Source of the DNA: Bacteroidota bacterium
GTDB lineage: Bacteria > Bacteroidota > Ignavibacteria > Kryptoniales > JAKASW01
Direction of reading: 5' to 3'
Length of the DNA: 64,000 nt
NCBI GenBank assembly: GCA_021812985.1
Contig: JAKAMG010000017.1
Location: forward strand, 1 to 64,000
Shown in pieces: positions 26,463 through 35,504 of this stretch. The stretch's first letter is position 1; every line of letters begins with the position of its first letter. Below the pieces are notes generated by a model, which saw only the letters and a program-made list of their open reading frames with translations, had not been told where the DNA came from and ran no database searches. Both the position numbers and the translations under genes were made by a program.

Positions 26463-27076
26463 TGGTGTTACGCTCTTCTCTTGCAAGCCTGTTTATCGCC
26501 GTGTCTCTTGTGAATTCCGGATACGGGTCGCAGAAAGGTAAACCTACAAACTTAGAAGTTCTCAATTCGCAGATCGATTCGCTCTCAAATTCGTTAGCGG
26601 ACGTGCTCTCAGAAGAGTACGTCCGCTCTTTTCAACTGCGGACAGGGGAAAATACAATAGCGCAGGTTGTCAGACAGCGACTTCTTGAGAGATTTCTCTC
26701 AAGAAGCTACAAGGTCTCTTCCGATTCTGCCGGAAGGGCAGTGGTACGAGTACTCGTTCCTCTTGTAGAGGTCACCTACTCCTCGCCGGTTGCGTCGCAC
26801 ATATTTGGTGCTTCCGATGTGATGCGGAGCGTGCGGTCCGAGTACGACGTCGAAGTATCGGACAGCTCGAGGGTCCGTTTCGCTCGCTCCTTTTCCCTGG
26901 CCTTCCGCGATACGGTGTCTGAGAGCGACATCTCCGATCTGGAGGCAGGCTCTTACTCGTTTCTCAGGGGTCGAATAGAATCGCGGAGTTTCTTCGACTC
27001 TTTCGTTCAGCCCGTTTTGTTCGTGGCCTCCGCCGCGGTAATTGTTTATTTGTTCTTCACACTGAGAGGTTCTTGA
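26462..27076 (+). CDS. Uncharacterised envelope protein with signal peptide and C-terminal helix
   Basis: 204 aa, not recognised. An N-terminal signal-like segment (MVLRSSLASLFIAVSLVNSGYGS) is followed by a soluble region of about 150 residues. A single hydrophobic helix lies near the C terminus (VLFVASAAVIVYLFFTL). The start ATG 26462 overlaps the gdhA TAA by one base, and the stop directly precedes the bamD ATG. That position points to a role in outer-membrane or periplasmic work. The frame runs further upstream inside gdhA, but that part is only gdhA read in another frame. Confidence 0.72.
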   Translation: MVLRSSLASLFIAVSLVNSGYGSQKGKPTNLEVLNSQIDSLSNSLADVLSEEYVRSFQLRTGENTIAQVVRQRLLERFLSRSYKVSSDSAGRAVVRVLVPLVEVTYSSPVASHIFGASDVMRSVRSEYDVEVSDSSRVRFARSFSLAFRDTVSESDISDLEAGSYSFLRGRIESRSFFDSFVQPVLFVASAAVIVYLFFTLRGS

Positions 27077-27859
27077 ATGAGGATTAAACCATTCTTTGTC
27101 GTATTTAGTTCGTTGATGATTGCCATGTTGATCGCATCCTGCACTTCGACGCAAGAGCTCATTGTGCAGGGAGCCGGGGAGACGTTTCATGACGGACTTG
27201 ATCTCCTGCAGAATAAAGATTATGACAGGGCCAGGCAGGAGTTCGATGTTGTCGTCAAGCAGTATCCGGCGAGCGCGTATGCGGACAGCGCTCAGTTTTA
27301 CCTGGCCCAGACGTATTATGACACAGAACAGTATCTGACGGCGGCATTCGAGTTCGGGAATGTCTACCGGAATTACCCCTCCTCTAAGCTCGCGCCCGAG
27401 GCGCGCTTCATGATCGCAAAATGTTACGCGGCGCAGTCACCCCGCGTTCAGCTTGACCAGGAGAATTCAAAGAAGGCAATTGAGTCGTTCCAGACATTTA
27501 TTGACTATTATCCCTCCAGTCCGCTTGTCCCGAAGGCGGAACAGGAGATAACGAATCTGCGGAACAAACTGGCCGATAAGAACCTCCAAATTGCGGAACT
27601 CTACAGCACGATGGGTTATTACAAGGCCGCGGTAGTCTACTATGACGTTATCCTGGACCAATACCACGACTCCAACGTCGCAGACAAGGCCGCCTTAGGC
27701 AAGGTGAAGGTCCTAATAAAGCGCCATAAAGATGGAGAGGCCAGGGACGCATTAACGAAATTCTATTCCACTTTTCCGAACTCAGGTCTGAAACCTGAAG
27801 CCGATAAGCTGGCCGAGTCCCTCAAACTGGATTCCGGCAAGGGTGGAGGGGGCAATTGA
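27077..27859 (+). CDS. bamD: Outer membrane assembly lipoprotein BamD
   Basis: 260 aa lipoprotein of the BAM complex that folds beta-barrel proteins into the outer membrane. Signal with lipobox LIASC (Cys22), then TPR-like repeats: DGLDLLQNKDYDRARQEFDV, SAYADSAQFYLAQTYYDTEQY, and SKLAPEARFMIAKCYAAQSP with DQENSKKAIESFQTFIDYYP. These match the YfiO/BamD pattern. It directly follows the unknown envelope gene and overlaps the start region of the thioesterase gene. Confidence 0.9.
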   Translation: MRIKPFFVVFSSLMIAMLIASCTSTQELIVQGAGETFHDGLDLLQNKDYDRARQEFDVVVKQYPASAYADSAQFYLAQTYYDTEQYLTAAFEFGNVYRNYPSSKLAPEARFMIAKCYAAQSPRVQLDQENSKKAIESFQTFIDYYPSSPLVPKAEQEITNLRNKLADKNLQIAELYSTMGYYKAAVVYYDVILDQYHDSNVADKAALGKVKVLIKRHKDGEARDALTKFYSTFPNSGLKPEADKLAESLKLDSGKGGGGN

Positions 27860-27902
27860 TCGCGTCATCACACATGTGGAAGCAGCGAAGGAGAGGAGCC
27901 GC

Positions 27903-28430
27903 TTGAAATCCGAAGAAGCTCTGGCGACGGGGAAGCCTGTAAGCGATTCTCAGGTGGAGATGGCCGAACTGGTACTGCCTAACGACACGAACCAGCTCGG
28001 GAACCTTCTTGGAGGGAGGCTGATGCACTGGATCGATATAGCGGCAGCCATGGCGGCTACCCGGCATTCCAACCATGTCTGCGTCACGGCCGCGGTGGAC
28101 GAGATCAGCTTTCTCCATCCCATAAGACTCGGCGAGCTTGTGATATTGAAGGCAAGCGTCAATCGCGTGTTCAACACCTCTATGGAAGTAGGGGTAAAGG
28201 TTTATTCCGAGAATGCTCTCTCAGGCGAGAGAAAACACTCCAACTCGGCGTTTCTGACGTTCGTGAGCATCGACGCTGGGCGAAATCCAATTAAATCCGT
28301 GCCGGTGATTCCAAAGCTGCCGGATGAAGTCAGAAGATATGAGCAGGCGCTTTTCAGACGTGAACAACGGCTAAAGCATAGGGAAGAAGCCAAAAGACTT
28401 TGGTCCGAGGGCACCGGCAAAGAGGGGTGA
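27903..28430 (+). CDS. Acyl-CoA thioesterase (hotdog fold)
   Basis: Cytosolic thioesterase of the YciA/BACH type that hydrolyses acyl-CoA. The hotdog signature VEMAELVLPNDTNQLGNLLGG and GRLMHWIDIAAAMAATRHS (two overlapping pieces) and VDEISFLHPIRLGELV are typical, with a basic helical tail. The TTG at 27903 follows GGAGAGGAG by 4 nt and gives 175 aa beginning a few residues before the domain. A GTG at 27843 is also in frame but overlaps bamD by 17 nt. Confidence 0.87.
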   Translation: MKSEEALATGKPVSDSQVEMAELVLPNDTNQLGNLLGGRLMHWIDIAAAMAATRHSNHVCVTAAVDEISFLHPIRLGELVILKASVNRVFNTSMEVGVKVYSENALSGERKHSNSAFLTFVSIDAGRNPIKSVPVIPKLPDEVRRYEQALFRREQRLKHREEAKRLWSEGTGKEG

Positions 28431-28440
28431 CCTTGTTGCG

Positions 28441-30582
28441 ATGAGAGATCACGAGGGTACCACACGCGCTCAGACGTTCACGCGACTGACAGTCGCAGCA
28501 ATAATATCGCTGTCCCTCTCCGGTTCAGCTAGCGCTCAAATTTATGACCCCGTCTTTAAGACCGTGGAGATGCAGGCGACCATCGCGCCGCTGGGTGAAA
28601 TGGTGAGGGGGGAGTTCTACGGCCGAACAAGACTGGCGGCAATCTCCAGGACTGAAAAAGCCATCTATATTTTTGAGTCTGACTCCCTCGAGAACCTCAT
28701 CCTGACAAACGTGGTCACGCTTCCCGATTCACCCGTCGCTATTTCAAAGGCGAAGGAGATAGTTATCAGCAACACCGGGCAGAAGGAACGGGATGATCAG
28801 CTTGTCGTGCTTATGAAGCCGCATACCGCCGCGCTCATAACATTTGGAGAGGACGGTCTTCCGGAAGTATCCTCGAAGGTCTCCGTCGATCAGTACGCGA
28901 GCGCAATTCGCGCGGCGGACCTCGAGACCACCGGTAAATTGGATATCGTGACGTACGGAAAGTTTTCGCTCGGGATTAAGATTGAGAAAAATCTGGGAAA
29001 CGGAAGATTCCGCGAGGCGCAATCTTCGCCAAGCCAGCTGGGTAATGTCCCCTTCAGCGATATCGCGTTCACCGATTTTAACGGAGACCTGGTTCCGGAT
29101 CTCGCTGCGCTTGATTGGGTGAACAGGAAGCTTTTGATATTTTACGGAAGAGGAGATGGAACGTTCGCTCAACCGGTGACCTTCCCGCTGAAGGCGGAAC
29201 CATCCACGCTTTCAGTAGCGGATCTGAACGGGAACGGGTATCCTGATATCGTGGTAGGCTACGCGCGCCTTCCCCAGATCGACATTTTCAGCGGCGACGG
29301 GTTTGGCAGATTTTTTCTTCGGCAAAGCATTAAGACTGATGCCCCGGTTTCGAAATTCGCGATCGCTGACTACACCGGCGACGGCACGATGGACATCGCC
29401 GCCCTTAGCAGGCCTTCGGACGAAATCATGCTCTTTGCGTTTGACCCGTTGTCGAAGAAGTTCCAGTATTCCGGTGTGATCGGAATCGGACGACAGTATG
29501 AGGACATAGTTCCGTTTAACTTCTCCAATCGGATACGTGCGGATCTTGTGGCTTCCAGCCCGTCGAGAAAATATCTGAAAATTTTCAAGAGCACGACAGT
29601 GTTTCCCCATCGGCCGGAGATGCAAATCCCGGTATGTCCCAATCCCGAGTTTGTCAGTGTTAGCGGAAATGATTCTTCAAGTTTCCTGGTCACGGGGAAT
29701 GGTACCGGACTGGTCAATCTCAGGTTCTCCAGAGGAATAATGCTTTCGCACTCGCGTTCCTCGGTAGATTGGCATTCGGAAGGGAGTCCGGAGGTAGTGA
29801 AGGTCCTTTCGGATATTCCACCTAAGCTTTTGATGTCCTACAATAACGCGGATATGATTAGCATGTACCAGATCGGAGCCGCGGGCGCCTCCGAATCAGC
29901 TGCGATGACCGCATTTCTTCCGTTTGCAGTTAGTGGCACGGTGACTGGCGATTCCGCGGCACTCGCAGCTGCTTACATGATACGCCCCGACAGTATGGTC
30001 GGTATTTCCTTCTTCACATCCGTAAAGGGAAAAAATGAGTTTCTCGAACATGACTTTTCTGTTTTAGATTCGCTAAAGTATTTAACCTCGCAGTTAGTCA
30101 TATCTCCCGTGTTAACCTTCCTGAGGGTTTGGAAACCGTCAAAAGACAGCATCGAGCTTGCATCGACATCTCTGTCTGCAAGCGGCTCATCCTACGTCCG
30201 TCTGCCTGGGAGCGACGCAAAGCTCTTTGATGTCGAGGGCGAGTCGATCCTAGCACTCATGGGAAAAGATACGCTGAATCTTTTCTCCGTCCAGCTCGGC
30301 GCGCTGAGCGGACTCTCCCTGGACTCTGTGTGCACAATGCCGCTTGACTCTGACTACTTCAGAAGCGTGAAGGTGGCTTCTCTCGATTCGACTTATTATC
30401 TCACCTATTTGAACCGGACGGACAGATCTGTTTTCCTTTACTCTGTCGATGATCAGCGGTTACGTTTTGTGAAAGCGTGGCGGGTGAATGACATCCCGAC
30501 GGACGTGAGTATATCACCTTTGATGCGCAAGGTTTATTTTCTTAATTCGGATGAAGCTTATGTGTCGATTCACTCATACTAG
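28441..30582 (+). CDS. Secreted FG-GAP/VCBS repeat protein
   Basis: 713 aa with a signal peptide (about residues 1-33, ending GSASAQ). FG-GAP-type calcium-binding loops are visible as DFNGDLVPDLAAL, DLNGNGYPDIVVG and DYTGDGTMDIAAL (about residues 212-320), predicting a beta-propeller. The C-terminal third looks like further propeller blades. There is no type IX sorting domain at its end (SIHSY), so its export route beyond the periplasm is unclear. Its 3' end overlaps the metalloprotease gene by 32 nt, so the two are co-expressed. Confidence 0.82.
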   Translation: MRDHEGTTRAQTFTRLTVAAIISLSLSGSASAQIYDPVFKTVEMQATIAPLGEMVRGEFYGRTRLAAISRTEKAIYIFESDSLENLILTNVVTLPDSPVAISKAKEIVISNTGQKERDDQLVVLMKPHTAALITFGEDGLPEVSSKVSVDQYASAIRAADLETTGKLDIVTYGKFSLGIKIEKNLGNGRFREAQSSPSQLGNVPFSDIAFTDFNGDLVPDLAALDWVNRKLLIFYGRGDGTFAQPVTFPLKAEPSTLSVADLNGNGYPDIVVGYARLPQIDIFSGDGFGRFFLRQSIKTDAPVSKFAIADYTGDGTMDIAALSRPSDEIMLFAFDPLSKKFQYSGVIGIGRQYEDIVPFNFSNRIRADLVASSPSRKYLKIFKSTTVFPHRPEMQIPVCPNPEFVSVSGNDSSSFLVTGNGTGLVNLRFSRGIMLSHSRSSVDWHSEGSPEVVKVLSDIPPKLLMSYNNADMISMYQIGAAGASESAAMTAFLPFAVSGTVTGDSAALAAAYMIRPDSMVGISFFTSVKGKNEFLEHDFSVLDSLKYLTSQLVISPVLTFLRVWKPSKDSIELASTSLSASGSSYVRLPGSDAKLFDVEGESILALMGKDTLNLFSVQLGALSGLSLDSVCTMPLDSDYFRSVKVASLDSTYYLTYLNRTDRSVFLYSVDDQRLRFVKAWRVNDIPTDVSISPLMRKVYFLNSDEAYVSIHSY

Positions 30583-32233
30583 ACTGACGTTTGCGCTGAT
30601 GTTGCTCGTCATGTGCGGGAGTGAGATGTTTGCGTCGAATCGGCGTGGTGACGTGAACCGAATGTTCGAATCATACAACGTCAGAGGGTACAATAGATGC
30701 GGTTTTCATATTGTGGCTCATTATTTTTCACTCCCCGGCGCTGATCCGGGGGTGAAGTCGGTGCTTCAGACCAGACCGGTAAATGACACAAGCATAGTAA
30801 GCTCTCTCGGACACTTCAGGATTCATTTTGACACGACCGGCTTCAACGCCCCTGTACTTTACAGCTCGACTGGTCAACCTGTTCCGAACAGCGCGTTTGC
30901 GTATGCGGATACTGTGGCAGGCATATGTGAGCATGTATATTATGTGGAGGTGGACTCGCTCGGTTTTCCGCCGCCCGCGTCAGACAGCGGAGCCGGGGGA
31001 GGGAACGAGTACGACATTTACATCCAGTCACTTCCGATCGGAGAATACGGTTACACGGATTGGGACCCTTCCCACCCGATAGTAAACAGGACAAACGCTA
31101 CATACGCTACCTGGACTGTAATTAGGAACGAGTTTGAGTCTGCCTACACTAGGGGGATACCTGCTATGGAGGTCACGCTCGCTCATGAATTTCATCACGG
31201 TATTCAGGTGGGTAACTACGGCCTTTGGGAGAACGACCTCTGGTTCTACGAGCTGACCTCCACGTGGATGGAGCAGGTCGTCTATCCCCAGGTTAAGGAT
31301 TATTACCAGTACTTACCGAGTTTTTTCCAGAACCTCTCTCAGCAACCCTTTGACGAGTATGAGCCGAACTCGTATGCCGGTTATGAGCGATGTGTCTTTG
31401 GAATATTCATTCAAAATGAATATGGGGCTTCATTGATGAAGTCAATATGGGAGGATATGTCTCGGGAAAGGGCCATCCCCGCCATAGAAGATGCCTTTAA
31501 GTCGAGGAATATATCTCCATCCGTGGCCTTCGAGCTATTTTCCCAATGGAATTATCTTACAGGATACAGGGCCGCGACCGCACCCGGGCTTGGGGTGACC
31601 ACATACCCGCTTGCTCCTGCTTATCCAGTTGCCGGGGTCGATGGAACGGGGATTCTGTCTTCAAGTGGAGTGAGCTTTTCAGGCAGAGCACCTCGTCTGA
31701 CGGAGCATTTTTTTCAGGTAGATAACGGAGGGGATACGGCGGCTATTCTCATTTCAAACAACAATTTCTCAGTTTTAGCGGCCCCGGATACCGCGACCTA
31801 TCCGTTCTCCGTCGGTATCTCTCCGGGGGCGTCCAATTGCATACGTGAATTAACGGGGGGGTACTGCCTTTTCTTCGATGTTCCCGATTTTCTAAACTGG
31901 TCGGTGTTTCCTCTTGTCGCCGGGTCATCGCTTGTTGCTCAAAGCAATGTTGTGTTTCCGCAGCCGTTCGACCCTGCAAACGAAACCGTAAAAATACCGT
32001 ATCCATATCAGCAAACTAACAGCGCAAGTCTTTCTATTTACGGGATTTCCGGAAATTTAGTTGATGAACTGTCGGGTGACGCGAATTTGTCGCATTTCCT
32101 GAGAGGTAGTTACTTCGTTTGGGATGGCCAGGATGCGGCGGGAAAAAAAGTGGCGAGCGGTGTTTATATTTATGTCGTGAGCGACGGTTCGAAAAGCTCC
32201 GTCGGAAAGATTGCTGTAGTGAGGAATAGATGA
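30551..32233 (+). CDS. Secreted metalloprotease (MXAN_6640-like) with type IX sorting domain
   Basis: 560 aa. Signal peptide to about residue 29. A zinc site HEFHH lies at 212-216, with a Glu of STWMEQ about 25 residues later as likely third ligand. The last 85 residues form a type A sorting domain: a PQPFDPAN start, SLSIYGISGNLVDEL, WDGQDAAGKKVASGVYIYVV and a final basic IAVVRNR. This marks it as type IX cargo. MXAN_6640 naming rests on my recall of the family. It overlaps the FG-GAP gene by 32 nt and the ABC ATPase by 4 nt. A second ATG at 30560 is possible. Confidence 0.82.
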   Translation: MKLMCRFTHTRLTFALMLLVMCGSEMFASNRRGDVNRMFESYNVRGYNRCGFHIVAHYFSLPGADPGVKSVLQTRPVNDTSIVSSLGHFRIHFDTTGFNAPVLYSSTGQPVPNSAFAYADTVAGICEHVYYVEVDSLGFPPPASDSGAGGGNEYDIYIQSLPIGEYGYTDWDPSHPIVNRTNATYATWTVIRNEFESAYTRGIPAMEVTLAHEFHHGIQVGNYGLWENDLWFYELTSTWMEQVVYPQVKDYYQYLPSFFQNLSQQPFDEYEPNSYAGYERCVFGIFIQNEYGASLMKSIWEDMSRERAIPAIEDAFKSRNISPSVAFELFSQWNYLTGYRAATAPGLGVTTYPLAPAYPVAGVDGTGILSSSGVSFSGRAPRLTEHFFQVDNGGDTAAILISNNNFSVLAAPDTATYPFSVGISPGASNCIRELTGGYCLFFDVPDFLNWSVFPLVAGSSLVAQSNVVFPQPFDPANETVKIPYPYQQTNSASLSIYGISGNLVDELSGDANLSHFLRGSYFVWDGQDAAGKKVASGVYIYVVSDGSKSSVGKIAVVRNR

Positions 32234-32871
32234 GATTAATTGCAAGAGACCTGAAAAAGGTTTTTAATAGACGCGTGGTATTCAGAGATCTCTCCTTCGA
32301 AGTGAAATCCGGGGAAGTATTGTCGATTACAGGCCCAAACGGAAGCGGAAAGTCAACCGCCTCAAAAATAATATGTGGAGTGCTCTCCCCAACGTCCGGC
32401 GAGATCGAGTTCTCTAATGGCGAAGAAAAGGTTGACAGGGAAGAAATCTACAAGCGTGTGGGTCTGGTTTCGCCGTACCTTGAATTGTACGGGGAATTTA
32501 CGGCACTTGAAAATTTGTTGATTGAATCGAAGGCCCGCAATCTGGCCAAGGAGGCCGAAGAAAGAGCAAATGAAGTCCTTGAGCTTGTGGGATTGTACGG
32601 GAGGCGAAACGATGAGCTCCGTGGATTTTCGTCCGGAATGAAACAGAGGTTGAAATATGCTGCGGCGCTCATACACGATCCCGACGTATTAGTACTTGAC
32701 GAACCTACTGCGAACCTCGACACTGCCGGAACTGATATGGTGTTTGCTGTCATTGAACGTTACAGGCGGGAGAAGATAGTTGTCCTTGCCACAAACGACT
32801 CGGATGAGGCCGCGTTAGGGGATGTTAAGGTGGTGCTTCAAAAGAGCTTAGGTAATAGTAATGGAAGGTGA
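32230..32871 (+). CDS. ABC transporter ATP-binding protein, possible CcmA
   Basis: 213 aa single nucleotide-binding domain. Walker A is GPNGSGKST (about 34-42), the signature is FSSGMKQRL (about 138), Walker B is VLVLDEPTANLD. No membrane subunit is encoded beside it. CcmB, a permease normally paired with the ATPase CcmA, lies 7 kb away on the opposite strand in a ccm cluster that lacks ccmA. This protein is the only candidate in the window. Coupling to the protease gene (4-nt overlap) and overlap with copA by 11 nt place it in the envelope/copper run. The CcmA role is inference. Confidence 0.8.
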   Translation: MRLIARDLKKVFNRRVVFRDLSFEVKSGEVLSITGPNGSGKSTASKIICGVLSPTSGEIEFSNGEEKVDREEIYKRVGLVSPYLELYGEFTALENLLIESKARNLAKEAEERANEVLELVGLYGRRNDELRGFSSGMKQRLKYAAALIHDPDVLVLDEPTANLDTAGTDMVFAVIERYRREKIVVLATNDSDEAALGDVKVVLQKSLGNSNGR

Positions 32872-35167
32872 TTCTCCTCGATTTGAAACCGAAAAATTGG
32901 GAAGGATAAAGCTTACTCTCCCGGTTCAGGGGATGACTTGCGCCAGCTGTGTCCTCCGAGTCGAAAAGGCTTTGAGCGGTGTAAAGGGGGTTGAGAAAGC
33001 TGTTGTCAATCTTGCCACAGAATCAGCGACAGTCGAGATAGTGCCGAATTTTGTCGATCTCAGCGTTCTGAAGAGCGCTGTTGAGGATGCAGGTTACAAG
33101 GTCATCGATACCGCAGACGAGGTCGAGGCGCTGAAGGCGGAATCGGAAGAGAGACTGCGCCATTACAGGAATCTGTGGAAAAAATTCGGGGTCGGAGCAG
33201 CGTTAGCTCTCCCTATCTTGACAGGGAGCATGCCGGAGCTCTTTCCGTTCGTCAAGCTGATTCCACGGCAATTGGTCGATGGCGTGATGATGTTGCTTAC
33301 GATCCCGATTCTGTTTTACGTCGGCGGTCAGTTCTTTAAGGGGTTCTGGGTGGCGCTCAAGCACAGAACTGCGGATATGAATACCCTGGTTGCGGTGGGC
33401 ACATCCTCGGCCTTTATCTACAGCAGTGTAGCGACTATCTGGCCAGAGCTTTTTGAATCGACCGGAAAGGCTGCGCAGGTTTATTTTGACACGAGCGCCG
33501 TCATAATAGTCCTGATCTTGCTCGGAAAGATTCTTGAGGCGAAGGCAAAATGGAAATCGTCTGAGGCGGTCAGGAAACTGTTGGCGCTTCAACCGTCGGC
33601 CGTTCACCTCATCCTGAACGGCGAAGAGACAGATGTTCCGCTTACTGCGGTCCAGGTCGGAAGTGTTTTGAGGGTGAAGCCCGGAGAAAGAATACCTGTA
33701 GACGCGACGGTGACTGACGGGTTCTCTACCGTGGATGAATCTGCTTTGACAGGGGAGAGCATTCCGGTTGAAAGAACTGTTGGGAGCTCAGTGCTTGGCG
33801 GTACCGTCTGCCTAGACGGAAGTCTTGTTCTGAGGGCGGAGAAAATAGGAAAGGAAAGCTTCATCAGCCGGATGGCGGCATTGGTTGAAGAGGCGCAGAC
33901 GACGAAACCTCCTGTGCAGAGGTTGGCGGACAAGATAGCTTCCATATTCGTGCCGGCAGTTATGGTCGCCGCGATCTTATCAGCGGCACTCTGGGCACTT
34001 CTTGGGCCTTCGCCCGTCCTCGTCCATTCACTGATGGCATTTGTAGCCGTTTTGATCATCGCGTGCCCCTGTGCTCTGGGTCTCGCAACACCTACCGCGA
34101 TCATGGTAGGGACCGGGCGTGGCGCGGAAATGGGTATACTCGTCAGGGGGAGCGACGCGCTTGAGCAGGCAGGAAAGATCACATCTGTGGTTTTCGATAA
34201 AACCGGGACTCTTACGGTAGGCGAGATGCGCGTAGCCGAGATTATGGTTCGGGATGGCATTACTGATAATGAGCTACTCGGATTGGCAGTCCTGGCTGAG
34301 GTTAATTCCGATCACCCCATCGCAAAGGCGGTCGTCGAGGAGGCGAAGCGGCGTGCCCTAGTGGCGGGAGCCGTTGTCAGTTCCGGCTTCAGGAATTACT
34401 CCGGAAAAGGTGTGGAGGTAAATGTACGAGACACGAAGGAGTCTTCCATCCTCAGAGTCGGGAGGCTTGAATTCGTAACCGAGCAGACCGGTGAAGATGA
34501 GGTTAAATTGTTCGCGGAACAAGTCTTCGCACAGGCTGAAGAACTTGCGGCGACGGTACTCTTCGTTTCGCGTGGCTCCGCGCTTCTGGGGGCAATCCTG
34601 GTAAGCGACTACATAAGGGAAGGGGCGGTGGAAACTGTCAGGAGTATGAAGAAACTTGATCTGAAGGTAAGCCTTTTGACCGGAGACGGCGAGGCTGCGG
34701 CCAAAAGGGTCGCATCACTGCTTGGCGTCGACAATTTTTTTGCGAATGTCGCCCCCGACGGCAAATTCAAATCGGTAAGGCAACTTCAGGACTCAGGGGA
34801 GATTGTGGCATTTGTCGGAGACGGCGTGAACGACGCGCCGGCGCTTGCGCAGGCCGATCTCGGTATCGCCATGGCCTCGGGGACAGACATAGCCATCGAA
34901 GCTTCTGATATAACTCTCGTCAGAAATGACCTGAACTTGGTGCCGTTGTCGGTAGGTTTGTCCAGGCGTACGTTGAGGGTGATAAAACAAAATTTGTTTT
35001 GGGCGTTTTTCTACAATGTTATCCTGATTCCTCTCGCGGCCGGGGCGCTCTATCCTGTGACGGGGTGGCAGCTTAATCCAATGATTGCCTCGGTCGCGAT
35101 GGCGCTGAGTTCGGTAAGCGTTGTGAGTAACTCGCTCCGGCTCAAAAAATTATCGGCTCGACCATAG
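32861..35167 (+). CDS. copA: Copper-translocating P1B-type ATPase
   Basis: 768 aa copper exporter of the inner membrane. An N-terminal HMA domain has GMTCASC (Cys27, Cys30). The actuator has TGES (297-300), the transport helix has CPC (402-404), and the phosphorylation motif DKTGT is at 446-450, followed by DHPIAKAVV and the GDGVNDAPAL hinge. About eight membrane segments fit the family. One HMA domain, normal length. It is followed by a separate copper chaperone gene. Copper export beside cytochrome maturation fits a respiring organism. Confidence 0.94.
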   Translation: MEGDSPRFETEKLGRIKLTLPVQGMTCASCVLRVEKALSGVKGVEKAVVNLATESATVEIVPNFVDLSVLKSAVEDAGYKVIDTADEVEALKAESEERLRHYRNLWKKFGVGAALALPILTGSMPELFPFVKLIPRQLVDGVMMLLTIPILFYVGGQFFKGFWVALKHRTADMNTLVAVGTSSAFIYSSVATIWPELFESTGKAAQVYFDTSAVIIVLILLGKILEAKAKWKSSEAVRKLLALQPSAVHLILNGEETDVPLTAVQVGSVLRVKPGERIPVDATVTDGFSTVDESALTGESIPVERTVGSSVLGGTVCLDGSLVLRAEKIGKESFISRMAALVEEAQTTKPPVQRLADKIASIFVPAVMVAAILSAALWALLGPSPVLVHSLMAFVAVLIIACPCALGLATPTAIMVGTGRGAEMGILVRGSDALEQAGKITSVVFDKTGTLTVGEMRVAEIMVRDGITDNELLGLAVLAEVNSDHPIAKAVVEEAKRRALVAGAVVSSGFRNYSGKGVEVNVRDTKESSILRVGRLEFVTEQTGEDEVKLFAEQVFAQAEELAATVLFVSRGSALLGAILVSDYIREGAVETVRSMKKLDLKVSLLTGDGEAAAKRVASLLGVDNFFANVAPDGKFKSVRQLQDSGEIVAFVGDGVNDAPALAQADLGIAMASGTDIAIEASDITLVRNDLNLVPLSVGLSRRTLRVIKQNLFWAFFYNVILIPLAAGALYPVTGWQLNPMIASVAMALSSVSVVSNSLRLKKLSARP

Positions 35168-35199
35168 AATATCGTCACAAAGATACCTGGGAGGTTCAC

Positions 35200-35421
35200 T
35201 TGTTTGGAATTGGATCTAAGAAGAAGTTGCTGAATGTCGAAGGCATGACCTGCCACCATTGCGAGATGACTGTTGAGAAAGCGTTGATGGAAATTGAGGG
35301 CGTGAAGATCGCAAAGGCTGATCACGCCAACAAGAGTGTCGAGGTGCAGTACAAGAGCGAACTCGATATGAAGAAGGTAAAAGAGCAGATAGAGAAGGCG
35401 GGATATAAGCTCGTCGCATAG
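35200..35421 (+). CDS. copZ: CopZ-like heavy-metal chaperone
   Basis: 73 aa HMA-domain protein with GMTCHHC (Cys18, Cys21), the MxCxxC metal-binding loop, followed by the expected beta-alpha-beta pattern. Likely delivers Cu(I) to the ATPase encoded 32 nt upstream. The start is TTG, supported by GGGAGG 5 nt upstream. A bidirectional terminator lies just beyond. Confidence 0.9.
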   Translation: MFGIGSKKKLLNVEGMTCHHCEMTVEKALMEIEGVKIAKADHANKSVEVQYKSELDMKKVKEQIEKAGYKLVA

Positions 35422-35450
35422 TCATTGCTGTCCATCCACCGCAAAAATGC

Positions 35451-35476
35451 AAAGCCCCGGCATTTGCCGGGGCTTT
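35451..35476. terminator. Bidirectional terminator between copZ and ccmF
   Basis: A 12-bp perfect stem (AAAGCCCCGGCA / TGCCGGGGCTTT) with a 2-nt loop, followed by TTTCTGTTATTT on the plus strand and TTTGCATTTTT on the minus strand. Sits between convergent genes. Confidence 0.9.
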
Positions 35477-35504
35477 CTGTTATTTAAGACAAGTGATGCG
35501 ACGG

